Positions 55,598-64,000 of a stretch of DNA of 64,000 nt are shown piece after piece. The notes under the pieces were generated by a model. That model worked only from the letters and a program-made list of their open reading frames with translations, was not told the origin of the DNA and ran no database searches. A program made the position numbers and the translations under genes. The stretch spans positions 62,001-126,000 of the forward strand of contig NZ_WKJH01000021.1 in NCBI RefSeq assembly GCF_009674825.1, written 5' to 3'. Source of the DNA: Maribacter luteus (GTDB lineage: Bacteria > Bacteroidota > Bacteroidia > Flavobacteriales > Flavobacteriaceae). How positions within the stretch are numbered: the stretch's first letter is position 1; every line of letters starts with the position of its first letter.

Positions 55598-56125
55598 TTA
55601 AGCTTTTTCTACGGTTACCCTGTATATATGAACGGGATTGTCTTTGTAGGTAGTTGTCTTGTCCAATAACATGCCGTTTTTAAGTGCTACTTGTTGGGAT
55701 GGCTTGTTATCTATATGAATGATCGATATCAATGACTTGGCCAAGTTATGCTCAAAGGCGAAAGATTTGCATTTTATTGCGGCCTCGGTCGCATAGCCCA
55801 TGTTTCTAAAAGGTCGGAGTAAAGAATACCCGATTTCTAGCTCTTCAATATCATCAACGGTTTGTGTAAGGAGTCCGCATTGCCCAATAAAAGTTCCATT
55901 CTCTTTTAGGATAAGGGCGTTCATGTCTCCTAGATTGTTCCTGTAACGATAGAAGGCTTTCTCAAACCAATTTTCACAGGCCTGCACGGGGTTCTTTATT
56001 TCTTCGGACCAATATTGAAAACTTGATGGGTCTGAATAGTATGGGAGCCAAAGGTCAAAATCTGAAGGCAATAATTTTCTATAGGTCAATCTTTCAGATG
56101 TCTCTCCATGTAAAAGATAATCCAT
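55598..56125 (-). CDS. GNAT-family N-acetyltransferase (RimJ/RimL-like)
   Basis: About 175 residues from ATG 56125 (MDYLLHGETSERLTYR). The acetyl-CoA site is in IEELEIGYSLLRPFRNMGYATEA, as in RimJ/RimL-like GNAT enzymes that acetylate N-termini or small amines. The substrate is unknown. It follows the DUF192 gene by four bases on the same strand, in the order lgt, DUF192, GNAT. Confidence 0.82.
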   Translation of the reverse strand: MDYLLHGETSERLTYRKLLPSDFDLWLPYYSDPSSFQYWSEEIKNPVQACENWFEKAFYRYRNNLGDMNALILKENGTFIGQCGLLTQTVDDIEELEIGYSLLRPFRNMGYATEAAIKCKSFAFEHNLAKSLISIIHIDNKPSQQVALKNGMLLDKTTTYKDNPVHIYRVTVEKA

Positions 56126-56129
56126 TAGT

Positions 56130-56624
56130 TTAATCTTTCGTGAACTCGACCCTATCGCCAACCTCTAATAACCATTCTTCCGCAAGACCGGCATTGATTT
56201 CCAATGCATATTTTACGGGCACCTGGGATGGCAAGGTTTTTTCGTCAAAAGGTTGGGCATTTTCCTGAAAACTGGCAATCTTCATATTCTCACCGATAAA
56301 TACGATATCCAAACCGATTTCGGTGTTTTTCATATGAAAGTAATGTTGTCTCACATCAGGAAATATAAATAACATTCCATGGTTTTTGGCCATACTTTTT
56401 CGGTACATGAGACCGGTTTCGGTCTCATAATCCGTTTCGGCGATTTCTATGTCCAAATTGGTTAGGACAGAATCGGTCTGCGCTTTGTAAATGGTCAACG
56501 TACCCTCTTTGGTAAAAGAGATTTTTTCTGTTTTAATGGTTTTTTTGGTTTCTTCCTTGCAGGAAACGAAAAATACCGAGATACTTAAGAAAAGCAGTAA
56601 TAAGAGGCTGTGTTTTTTCATCAT
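56130..56624 (-). CDS. DUF192 lipoprotein
   Basis: 164 residues with a signal and lipobox FVSC (KHSLLLLLFLSISVFFVSC). The DUF192 fold shows EIAETDYETETGLMYRKSM, GMLFIFPD, FHMKNTEIGLDIVFIGENM and ALEINAGLAEEWLLEVGD. Family members are small exported proteins of unknown function. It is encoded between lgt and a GNAT gene in a minus-strand operon. Confidence 0.88.
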   Translation of the reverse strand: MMKKHSLLLLLFLSISVFFVSCKEETKKTIKTEKISFTKEGTLTIYKAQTDSVLTNLDIEIAETDYETETGLMYRKSMAKNHGMLFIFPDVRQHYFHMKNTEIGLDIVFIGENMKIASFQENAQPFDEKTLPSQVPVKYALEINAGLAEEWLLEVGDRVEFTKD

Positions 56625-56656
56625 ACAATGTTTGTAAAGGCCAGGTTGAATACCGA

Positions 56657-57619
56657 CTATGAATTTTTGGCACTAGGTCTCAACATAAAATAAAGACCGA
56701 TTATAATGAAAGGAATGCTTAACCATTGCCCTGTGGATAATAGGCCTAGTGTTTCCTCAAAACCACCCTGACTTTTCTTAACAAATTCTACAAAGAACCT
56801 TATGGTCCATAGTATAACCAGGAACAGTCCAAAAAGATATCCCAATTTATCCTTTTTATCGGTTTTCCAATAAAGGAAGTATAATAGGATAAAGAGGAAA
56901 ATATAACACACCCCTTCGTACAATTGGGCAGGATGTCTATACGGAATCTGATTTAGGTACTCGGCAAATTCAGCTTTATGTGCAATAGCGTCATAAGCGG
57001 CATTCACCGTTTTTTCTTTGGTAACGGCCATGGCTTTCTGCGGGTGCATGTCATCGGAATCCCGAATGAACTTGGTGGCGAAAATGAAGGATTCATCGGT
57101 AACTTTGCCATTGATCTCTGAATTGAAAAAGTTGCCCAAACGAACAAAAAAAGCTCCGATGGATACGGGTATTACCAATCGGTCCAAAATCCAAAGTAAT
57201 TTGAATTCAGGAAATTTTCTCGTGTACAAGTACATACCTATGATAACCCCTATTGCAGCCCCATGGCTTGCCAATCCTGTGAAACCAGTAAATTCATAAC
57301 CATTTATGATCCCGAACAGGGTGCTGCCTGCACTTTCTCGAATGGGTAAAAGTATTTCCGCTATATGATTTTTATAATATGGCCAATCGTAGAAAAAAAC
57401 GTGCCCTAAACGCGCACCGAGCATTGTGGCCAAAACGGTATGTATGAAAAGCGAATCAAGCTGTTCAACGGACTTTTTTTCGTTGGAGAAAATACGTTTC
57501 ATGATGAACCACCCCACTGCAAAGGCGATAATCCATAATAAATTGTAATATTTTATCTGAAGGAAACCGATTTTGAACAAAGTATCGTTCGGATTCCAAA
57601 TGAGGCCTAAAAAGTGCAT
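56657..57619 (-). CDS. lgt: Prolipoprotein diacylglyceryl transferase
   Basis: 320 residues, polytopic (about seven transmembrane segments). Family motifs are GARLGHVFFYDWPYY, GLASHGAAIGVIIGMYLYTR, VRLGNFFNSEI and HPAQLYEGVCYIFLF. It transfers diacylglycerol to the lipobox cysteine of prolipoproteins in the inner membrane, as needed for the many lipoproteins in this window. The C-terminus ends in a final transmembrane helix. It is first of three genes, with DUF192 and GNAT following. Confidence 0.95.
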   Translation of the reverse strand: MHFLGLIWNPNDTLFKIGFLQIKYYNLLWIIAFAVGWFIMKRIFSNEKKSVEQLDSLFIHTVLATMLGARLGHVFFYDWPYYKNHIAEILLPIRESAGSTLFGIINGYEFTGFTGLASHGAAIGVIIGMYLYTRKFPEFKLLWILDRLVIPVSIGAFFVRLGNFFNSEINGKVTDESFIFATKFIRDSDDMHPQKAMAVTKEKTVNAAYDAIAHKAEFAEYLNQIPYRHPAQLYEGVCYIFLFILLYFLYWKTDKKDKLGYLFGLFLVILWTIRFFVEFVKKSQGGFEETLGLLSTGQWLSIPFIIIGLYFMLRPSAKNS

Positions 57620-57861
57620 ATGTAAAATTTGAAAAGCTAAGATAATAAAATAGATGGGCTAGACCGCTACGCTTTTAGAAAATAGATATAAGACTGATAT
57701 TATCATATTAAATTTTTTCCATTTTTGTTATGAGAGTTCTAATTGTTTTCAATTAAGTACTCAAAATAAATCGGGTTACTTTTTTAGGTTGTCCTCAGAA
57801 GGAGAGGGTAATTCAGGGTTTTCATATTGGTGCTTGGAACTTGATTTTGGGATTTGTCTTT

Positions 57862-58101
57862 TTATGGTACGGGGTCGTAACCTTTACCGCCCCATGGGTG
57901 ACAACTGAAGATTCGTTTTAATGCCAGCCATCCACCTTTGAACAAACCATGCTTTTGTAAGGCTTCTACGGTGTATTGGGAACAGGTAGGGGAGTATCGG
58001 CATGTTGCCGGAGTATAAGGGGATATGGCATATTGGTAAAATCGCACCAATAATATAAAAGGGGCAATCAGAATTTTTTTTAAAGTAATTTTCGATGCCA
58101 T
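57862..58101 (-). CDS. yidD: Membrane protein insertion efficiency factor YidD
   Basis: 79 residues. The characteristic YidD signature [19 protein letters not shown] and [13 protein letters not shown] are both present, preceded by an amphipathic membrane-associated helix. It assists YidC-dependent protein insertion. It is encoded 36 bases after cysS on the same strand, so it may be co-transcribed with folE-cysS. Confidence 0.93.
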   Translation of the reverse strand: MASKITLKKILIAPFILLVRFYQYAISPYTPATCRYSPTCSQYTVEALQKHGLFKGGWLALKRIFSCHPWGGKGYDPVP

Positions 58102-58137
58102 ATCCTTATGAAATCGGATTTATTCCTTGTTAAGTGT

Positions 58138-59619
58138 TCAGGATACGCTGAACGTAGTCCCTTCTTTGCCGTCTTTCAACTGAATTCCCATGGCCGACAA
58201 CTGGTCACGTATTTTATCGGAAGTCGAAAAATCCCTATTGCTTCGGGCTTCGTTTCGTAGTTCGATCAATAATTCAACAACACCTTGTAGTTTGTTCGAA
58301 TCTTGGTTACTTTCCGTTTTATGTTCCAAGCCCAATACATCAAATATGAAATCGCTCATGGTTTGTTGTAAAAGGTCTTTGTCAGTTGAGGTTATCTTTT
58401 CTTTTCCTTCTTTGATCAGATTGATGTGTTTTACCCCCTCGAATAAATGTGCGATTAGAATAGGTGTATTAAAATCGTCATTCATGGCGTCATAACATTT
58501 CTGTCTCCATCCGGGAACATCGAAATCGGATATTGTGTCGGTTTCAAGATTCTTAAGGTTGTCAAAAGCATCCATTAATCTATGGTATCCTTTCTCGGAG
58601 GCTAATAGCGCATCATTGCTTAAGTCCAAAATACTGGTATAGTGGGCCTGCATCATGAAAAACCGGACTACGGAGGGCGAGAAAGGTTTACTTAATATGG
58701 TGTTTTCCCCTGAGAAAATTTCCCCAGGTAGTATATTGTTCCCCGTGGATTTTGCCATTTTCTTTCCGTTCATGGTCAGCATATTGGCATGTAACCAATA
58801 GTTGACGGGAGAATGGCCATTACTGGCTTCGGCCTGGGCAATTTCGCATTCATGATGTGGGAATTTCAAATCCATTCCACCACCATGGATATCGAAGGTT
58901 TCCCCAAGATATTTTGTGCTCATTGCCGTACATTCCAAATGCCATCCTGGAAAACCGTCTCCCCATGGGGAAGGCCAGCGCATAATATGTTGCGGCTCGG
59001 CTTTTTTCCAAAGGGCAAAATCCTGAGGATTTTTTTTCTCGCTCTGTGCGGCCAATTCCCGGGTATTGGCAATCATGTCTTCCAATTTCCTGCCACTCAA
59101 TTTTCCATACTCAAATGTGTCATTGAATTTTTTAACATCAAAATAAACGGAACCGTTGATTTCATAGGCATATCCTTTTTCAAGAATTTCTTTTATGATT
59201 TCCAACTGTTCTATAATGTGGCCGGTTGCCGTGGGTTCGATACTTGGTGGTAAAAAATTGAATTGATCCAAGATGTAATGAAAGTCAACGGTATAACGTT
59301 GTACGACTTCCATTGGTTCAATTTTCTCCAATCTTGCCTTTTTTGCAATCTTATCCTCACCTTCATCCGCATCATCTACCAAATGACCTGCGTCGGTAAT
59401 GTTACGAACATAGCGGACCTTATAGCCTAAATGACGCAAATACCTGAAAATCATGTCGAAGGACATAAAAGTTCGGCAGTTGCCCAAATGTACATTACTA
59501 TAAACTGTTGGGCCACAGACATACATGCCTACATGACCTTCGTTTATGGGTTTGAATATTTCCTTTTTACCACTAAGTGAATTGGTGATCTTTAGGGTTT
59601 GTTCCTGGTACAATTGCAT
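58138..59619 (-). CDS. cysS: Cysteinyl-tRNA synthetase
   Basis: 493 residues. The zinc-cysteine and HIGH region reads [14 protein letters not shown], zinc-binding residues lie in HLECTAMS and [11 protein letters not shown], and the KMSKS loop reads KMAKSTGN. It charges tRNA-Cys with cysteine. The C-terminal anticodon-binding domain is normal. It lies 15 bases downstream of folE on the same strand, so likely in one operon. Confidence 0.97.
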   Translation of the reverse strand: MQLYQEQTLKITNSLSGKKEIFKPINEGHVGMYVCGPTVYSNVHLGNCRTFMSFDMIFRYLRHLGYKVRYVRNITDAGHLVDDADEGEDKIAKKARLEKIEPMEVVQRYTVDFHYILDQFNFLPPSIEPTATGHIIEQLEIIKEILEKGYAYEINGSVYFDVKKFNDTFEYGKLSGRKLEDMIANTRELAAQSEKKNPQDFALWKKAEPQHIMRWPSPWGDGFPGWHLECTAMSTKYLGETFDIHGGGMDLKFPHHECEIAQAEASNGHSPVNYWLHANMLTMNGKKMAKSTGNNILPGEIFSGENTILSKPFSPSVVRFFMMQAHYTSILDLSNDALLASEKGYHRLMDAFDNLKNLETDTISDFDVPGWRQKCYDAMNDDFNTPILIAHLFEGVKHINLIKEGKEKITSTDKDLLQQTMSDFIFDVLGLEHKTESNQDSNKLQGVVELLIELRNEARSNRDFSTSDKIRDQLSAMGIQLKDGKEGTTFSVS

Positions 59620-59634
59620 TTTGGCGAAAGAAGA

Positions 59635-60315
59635 TTAAAACTTTGTTTCTAGATTCAAGTATTCCAAAAATTCGCTTCGAAGGGCTTCGTTTTTGAATTT
59701 ACCTCCGTATTCCGCGGTTACGGTACTACTTTCTATATCCCTGATTCCTCTGGAATTTACACATAAATGTTTGGCATCGATAACGCAGGCCACGTCTTCA
59801 GTATTCAAAACCCTTTGGAGTTCCCGAACTATCTGAATGGTAAGACGTTCCTGTACTTGCGGCCGTTTTGCATAATAGTCTACAATACGGTTCATTTTTG
59901 AAAGTCCAACAACATTGCCATTACTGATGTAGGCTACATGCGCCCTACCGACTATGGGCAATAAATGGTGTTCACAAGTAGAATACAGTGTAATGTTCTT
60001 TTCAACCAACATTTCACCATACTTATATTTATTGTCAAAGGTAGAGGAGTTGGGTTTTTTCTTCGGGTCTAGCCCACTGAAAATTTCCTTTACGAACATT
60101 TTGGCTACCCGGTTAGGGGTGCCCATTAGACTATCGTCTTCCAGGTCAAGGCCTAAAGTGAGCATTATCTCTCGTACGTTGGTCCTTATTCGTTCCATCT
60201 TTTCATCATCACTCAATACAAACGCATCCTCACGTAGTGGAGTGTCCTCGGCAGAAGAAACATGGTCGTTTCCCATTTCCTCATATTGCTCTTCCAATGT
60301 GCTGTCAATTTTCAT
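59635..60315 (-). CDS. folE: GTP cyclohydrolase I
   Basis: 226 residues. The zinc motif TLYSTCEHHLLP, the GLSKMNRIVDYYAKRPQVQERLT helix region and VIDAKHLCVNSRGI are diagnostic. It converts GTP to 7,8-dihydroneopterin triphosphate, the first step of folate and tetrahydrobiopterin biosynthesis. It has a 55-residue acidic N-terminal extension before the core. It is first gene in the folE-cysS-yidD transcription unit, with a perfect -7 element just upstream. Confidence 0.97.
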   Translation of the reverse strand: MKIDSTLEEQYEEMGNDHVSSAEDTPLREDAFVLSDDEKMERIRTNVREIMLTLGLDLEDDSLMGTPNRVAKMFVKEIFSGLDPKKKPNSSTFDNKYKYGEMLVEKNITLYSTCEHHLLPIVGRAHVAYISNGNVVGLSKMNRIVDYYAKRPQVQERLTIQIVRELQRVLNTEDVACVIDAKHLCVNSRGIRDIESSTVTAEYGGKFKNEALRSEFLEYLNLETKF

Positions 60316-60336
60316 TTAAAAAACTTTAAAGAACGG

Positions 60337-60344
60337 CAAAGATA
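60337..60344 (-). promoter_or_regulatory. -7 element of folE
   Basis: On the minus strand TATCTTTG (followed by C) is a perfect TAnnTTTG 22 bases before the start codon. No clear TTG at -33. Confidence 0.45.
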
Positions 60345-60448
60345 TACATTATATGGCACTTTATAGTTGTATTGACCTAATACACAACATAAATTAGTGT
60401 TAAGGGAAATTGCCGGTTATTTTTATGTTCTAGTAGCTTAAACGATGT

Positions 60449-62257
60449 ATGAAGCATAAGGGTATTTGGATTTGTTTAACCTTCATGTTGGGGATTTCCC
60501 GTGCTTTCGCGCAGGTAGCTCCCGATTGTGGCAACGCCGTGCCTATTTGTAATAGTACTCCCATAAATGGGGGTACTCAAGGATTTGGGGTCGATGATTT
60601 TAATGGGGCCAGAAAGACCGGATGCCTTGAAGCAACTACTACTGGGGCTATAGAATCGAATTCTGCTTGGTATCGTTTTAGGACTGGGGCCTCGGGCCAG
60701 TTGGGTTTTAATATTGGCTTTGATGATTCGGAAGACTGGGATTTTGCTTTGTATAAAACGAATGATTGTAATGCTTTGGGTGAACCCGTTCGTTGTAATT
60801 TTTTTGATAATAAAGATGAAGATTCCTTTATGGGCGTGGGGGAGGATCCAACCGGTTCCGTAGCAAATCTCCAGTATGAGGATTGGCTCCAGGTAGAAGC
60901 GGGGGAGGACTACTATTTAATGATCAATAATTTCAGTAATAACAATTCAGGGTTTTCAATCCAGTTTTCCGGTAGTATTTTTGTAACGAATCCTTATGAT
61001 GCTTTGGATTGTTCCATAATCAGTAACTTATTGGGGCCTCCCGTGGCTGCCTGTGAAAATGATATCATTACTTTGGACGCTTCTGCCGCAACGGCGGTTA
61101 ACTACGATTGGTTTCAAGATGTAGGTAGTGGTTTCCAGGCTATTGTAGGTGAACATGGTTCTTTGCTCGAGGTGGTTTCCAATGGTACATATAGGGTCAA
61201 TGCTGCACTTTCGGACGGTAGCTCAATTGTCAGTGATGTGCAAGTGAGCTTTTCGGCCAATCCTGTTGCGTTTCCCGTAGCCGACGATTCATCATGCTCA
61301 GGGGCAACGACCTATGACCTTTCACAAAAGGATATTGAGGTTTTGGGAACCCAGGATCCTTCAGCGTTTATTGTGAGTTACCACACGACCTTGGCTGATG
61401 CCGTTAATGGCATTGATTTTTTGCCTAAATCCTTGGAAACAGATAATAGTTCACAGACCATTTATGTGCGGGTCACCTCTTTAAGCAATCCCAAATGTTA
61501 CGATGCGTCAAAATATTTTCAGTTGACCAATCTTGAATCCCCTGTGATGGATTTTGATACAGAGGTTTTTCTGTGTAATGGAAACCCAAGTATCGTTATA
61601 GGGGAAACCACACCTCCAGACCCAAACTATACCTATTTGTGGGATACAGGGGAGACTTCATCCAGTCTTGAGGTTTCTCAAGAAGGGACTTATTTGCTAA
61701 CGGCAACTAATTCACAGGGAGGATTGTCCTGTAGTGATTCTAGGACTATTGTAGTTGCTAGGTCGGTAACACCTGTAATAACCAATGTGTTGATCGAAGA
61801 TTTGCAAGCCAATAATAAAGTAACAGTTTTAACGAATGTCACTGAAAATATAGAGTTTCAGTTAGATGAGGGGGATTTTCAAACATCTAATGTTTTTGTC
61901 GATGTTTTACCTGGTCCGCATACGATAACCATTAATGATATTAATGGCTGTGGAATGGTTTCCGAGGAGATTGTTGTGGTCGGATTTCAGAAATTCTTTA
62001 CTCCAAACGGCGATGGTAAAAACGATTATTGGAATATATTGGAGATTTCGGAACTAGAAAACCCTATTGTGAGTATCTACGACCGCTTTGGTAAATTGGT
62101 GAAAGTGCTTAATGCAAATACTATAGGATGGGATGGTACATACAATGGGAAAGCACTGCCCTCATCTGATTATTGGTTTAAATTGAGTTATACGGATTCT
62201 AGTGGGGAACGGTCCTTCGCAAAATATATCAATAATCACTTTTCTCTTAAAAGGTAG
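60449..62257 (+). CDS. T9SS type B cargo protein (gliding-motility-associated C-terminus)
   Basis: 602 residues. A signal peptide (WICLTFMLGISRAFA) is followed by a cysteine-bearing N-terminal domain (PDCGNAVPIC) that looks like an exported jelly-roll module, then two Ig/PKD-like repeats. It ends in a type B sorting domain: KFFTPNGDGKNDYWNI, SIYDRFGKLVKVL, GWDGTYNGKALPSSDYWFKL and NHFSLKR. It is predicted to be secreted through the type IX system. Function is unknown. The paralogue downstream shares the N-terminal domain and sorting domain. Confidence 0.9.
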   Translation: MKHKGIWICLTFMLGISRAFAQVAPDCGNAVPICNSTPINGGTQGFGVDDFNGARKTGCLEATTTGAIESNSAWYRFRTGASGQLGFNIGFDDSEDWDFALYKTNDCNALGEPVRCNFFDNKDEDSFMGVGEDPTGSVANLQYEDWLQVEAGEDYYLMINNFSNNNSGFSIQFSGSIFVTNPYDALDCSIISNLLGPPVAACENDIITLDASAATAVNYDWFQDVGSGFQAIVGEHGSLLEVVSNGTYRVNAALSDGSSIVSDVQVSFSANPVAFPVADDSSCSGATTYDLSQKDIEVLGTQDPSAFIVSYHTTLADAVNGIDFLPKSLETDNSSQTIYVRVTSLSNPKCYDASKYFQLTNLESPVMDFDTEVFLCNGNPSIVIGETTPPDPNYTYLWDTGETSSSLEVSQEGTYLLTATNSQGGLSCSDSRTIVVARSVTPVITNVLIEDLQANNKVTVLTNVTENIEFQLDEGDFQTSNVFVDVLPGPHTITINDINGCGMVSEEIVVVGFQKFFTPNGDGKNDYWNILEISELENPIVSIYDRFGKLVKVLNANTIGWDGTYNGKALPSSDYWFKLSYTDSSGERSFAKYINNHFSLKR

Positions 62258-62384
62258 ATGCTTGTTAAATGATAATATCCCTGTATTTTATCGATTAACG
62301 ACATAAAATTCCGTCAAAATATAATAAAATAGGGGTGCTAGAGTTATACTAGTTGTTACTGGTACAATGTTAGCCCCATTTTCT

Positions 62385-63803
62385 ATGCGAACACTCATTT
62401 TTGTTTTCTGTTGTTTATTCCTGTCTTATACGGGTTTGAACGCCCAAAACTCCCCGGATTGTAGAAGCGCCATTCCCGTTTGTGCGGATGGGGAACCTAT
62501 AATGCCTTTTGTGGATGGTAGTGGTGATATCGATGATTTTGATCCCGATGTGATTCGGCAAAGTGGTTGTTTGGAAAAAGGAAGTGTCAGTTCTGCCAAT
62601 ATTGAAAACAACACTTCATGGTTTGTTTTTAGGGCCGGTACCGGTGGTCAAGTCGGTTTTGATATCGAAGCTTTGCCCATTGGAGGAACGGGAACACCTA
62701 CTGCTGAGTGGGATTTTGCCGTTTATGGTCCTGATGTTGATTGTGCAAGTATCAGTAATGGTACGGCTCAACCAATTCGATGTAACTACGAAGTAAACAA
62801 TACCAATTTTACGGGTATAGGAGTTAATCCCGAAAACGGCGTTGCCGGAGGCCCCTTTGTAAAAGGTAGCCAGAATACCTATGATGAATGGTTGGATGTA
62901 ATTCCAGGTGAAATCTATTATATTCTTATCAATAATTTCAATACAAATTTTGATGGTGATCCCGAACAGTTTTCATTGACCTTTACGGGTAGTTCTGTAG
63001 ATGCAGATCAAGACAACGTACTGGATTGCACCCTTCGGGATGAATTTTTGGGATTGGATATCGTTGCCTGTGAGGGTGATCCGGATATAACCTTGAGTGC
63101 CCTTAATTCTCCGGCTGGGCCAGATATAACCAATGTGACATGGACTGTGGATTATGAAGATGATGGTGTAGTGGATGCTACTTTGGCAGATGGCCCTTCG
63201 GAAACGGAACTAACGGTTACAAGCCCTAATTCCGGACGTTATTTCGTTGAAATCCAAACCTCTTTGGCAACGGTCATAACCGATGATATATTGATTACCT
63301 ATTATGGCACCCCGGTTTTGGATGAAGTAATCATACTTGATGATTTGGCCGATAGTAATAATGTAGAGATCGTTGTTATTGGTGACGGTGACTATGAATA
63401 TGCGATTAACGGTGGTGAATTTCAAGAAAACCCTGTTTTCAATGATGTACCCCCAGGAATTAATTCGGTGATCATTAATGATCTAAATGGTTGTGGAACT
63501 ACCGAACCGATTGATTTTTTAGTTGTAGGTTATCCTAAATTCTTTACGCCAAATAACGATACGTATAATGATTATTGGAATGTTAAGGGGATAGAGACAC
63601 TTATAGACCCGGTTGTACATATATTCGATCGTTATGGTAAATTGATAAAACAGTTAGATGCGTCGACCATAGGATGGGACGGAACTTTTAATGGTAAACC
63701 CATGCCTTCATCCGATTATTGGTTTAAAATGGATTATTCACGGGATGAGGAAGGTGTTATTGTGGCTAGGACCTTGCGTACGCATTTTACATTGAAAAGA
63801 TAA
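62385..63803 (+). CDS. T9SS type B cargo protein, paralogue
   Basis: About 472 residues (ATG 62385; ATG 62367 is an alternative). The signal peptide is RTLIFVFCCLFLSYTGLNA. The N-terminal domain begins PDCRSAIPVC as in the upstream protein. A single spacer region is followed by the type B sorting domain: KFFTPNNDTYNDYWNV, HIFDRYGKLIKQL, GWDGTFNGKPMPSSDYWFKM and HFTLKR. It has one repeat fewer than its neighbour, so the pair arose by duplication with loss or gain of an Ig-like unit. Confidence 0.88.
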   Translation: MRTLIFVFCCLFLSYTGLNAQNSPDCRSAIPVCADGEPIMPFVDGSGDIDDFDPDVIRQSGCLEKGSVSSANIENNTSWFVFRAGTGGQVGFDIEALPIGGTGTPTAEWDFAVYGPDVDCASISNGTAQPIRCNYEVNNTNFTGIGVNPENGVAGGPFVKGSQNTYDEWLDVIPGEIYYILINNFNTNFDGDPEQFSLTFTGSSVDADQDNVLDCTLRDEFLGLDIVACEGDPDITLSALNSPAGPDITNVTWTVDYEDDGVVDATLADGPSETELTVTSPNSGRYFVEIQTSLATVITDDILITYYGTPVLDEVIILDDLADSNNVEIVVIGDGDYEYAINGGEFQENPVFNDVPPGINSVIINDLNGCGTTEPIDFLVVGYPKFFTPNNDTYNDYWNVKGIETLIDPVVHIFDRYGKLIKQLDASTIGWDGTFNGKPMPSSDYWFKMDYSRDEEGVIVARTLRTHFTLKR

Positions 63804-63822
63804 AACGCTTTTTACGGATATA

Positions 63823-63855
63823 AAAAATGCCCTGACGTTCAGTCAGGGCATTTTT
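63823..63855. terminator. Bidirectional terminator
   Basis: A perfect 14-bp stem AAAAATGCCCTGAC / GTCAGGGCATTTTT with a five-base loop lies between convergent genes. Confidence 0.93.
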
Positions 63856-63883
63856 GTTTGATAGTGTCTTAATTTATGCTTGG

Positions 63884-64000
63884 CTAAAAATTCAAAGTGT
63901 AACTTAAGGTGATATTTGTATTTTGTTTGTTGATAAGGGCCGGGGTGGGTAGGCCGGTATCGAACAACTGTAGATTATAATCACGTTCGGTCCTGTTATA
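63884..64000 (-). CDS. C-terminus of an outer-membrane barrel protein (5' partial)
   Basis: The window cuts this minus-strand gene. The last 38 codons translate from YNRTERDYNLQLFDTG to NITLSYTLNF, then TAG. The alternating pattern ending in a terminal Phe is typical of outer-membrane barrels such as TonB-dependent receptors. Too little is visible to name the family. Confidence 0.7.
   Translation of the reverse strand, partial: YNRTERDYNLQLFDTGLPTPALINKQNTNITLSYTLNF

Overview
The window looks like the chromosome of a marine Flavobacteriaceae-type bacterium (Bacteroidota). The signs are two type IX secretion (type B) cargo proteins with a gliding-motility-type C-terminal domain, a fused SecDF, a plug-less TonB-receptor-like barrel, many lipoproteins, start sites without strong Shine-Dalgarno sequences, and promoters of the Bacteroidota form TTG-N(19-23)-TAnnTTTG. 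Base composition is moderately AT-rich throughout. I saw no tRNA, rRNA, CRISPR array, insertion sequence, integrase or prophage gene. Genus-level placement is not supported by what I can see.

Layout. 1-3.9 kb: 3' part of typA, a lipoprotein, a ROK-family sugar kinase and a small exported protein. 4.0-12.4 kb: an unusual face-to-face block. A secreted protein with the phosphohistidine/ATP-binding architecture of glucan water dikinases is translationally coupled to a serine hydrolase. Facing it is a second serine hydrolase followed by a nucleotide-carrier-like membrane protein fused to HEAT repeats. 12.6-18.1 kb: a tight five-gene operon with a threonine-synthase-fold PLP enzyme, a DUF1611 protein, a PP-loop ATPase with a QueC-like cysteine cluster, a creatininase-family amidohydrolase and a dipeptide epimerase with the full Ala-Glu epimerase active site. 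18.1-21.5 kb: a small membrane protein plus a ComEC-like metallo-beta-lactamase-fold hydrolase, then a NamZ-type exo-N-acetylmuramidase with no signal peptide. Together these suggest a muropeptide or D-glutamate handling neighbourhood. That is inference, and I consider the five-gene operon the best candidate for an undescribed pathway.

21.5-33.8 kb is envelope-centred: ftsE, a 1007-residue TPR protein with a barrel partner, two OmpA-domain proteins, a membrane-spanning TPR/LuxR regulator and lipoproteins. 34-39.4 kb holds an MFS transporter, a complete subclass B1 metallo-beta-lactamase lipoprotein, a GyrI-like protein, a NYN-LOTUS protein and an exported amidohydrolase. 39.4-50 kb is mainly housekeeping: asnB, gyrB, mdh and secDF, each separated by clear intrinsic terminators and several with recognisable promoters. 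50-52.6 kb holds two SpoIIAA-like paralogues around a 478-base non-coding gap, and a tandem ABC ATPase whose first half lacks a P-loop. 52.8-60.3 kb carries ppc and, on the minus strand, folE-cysS-yidD and lgt-DUF192-GNAT. 60.4-63.8 kb has two paralogous T9SS type B cargo genes. The right edge cuts a minus-strand outer-membrane barrel gene.
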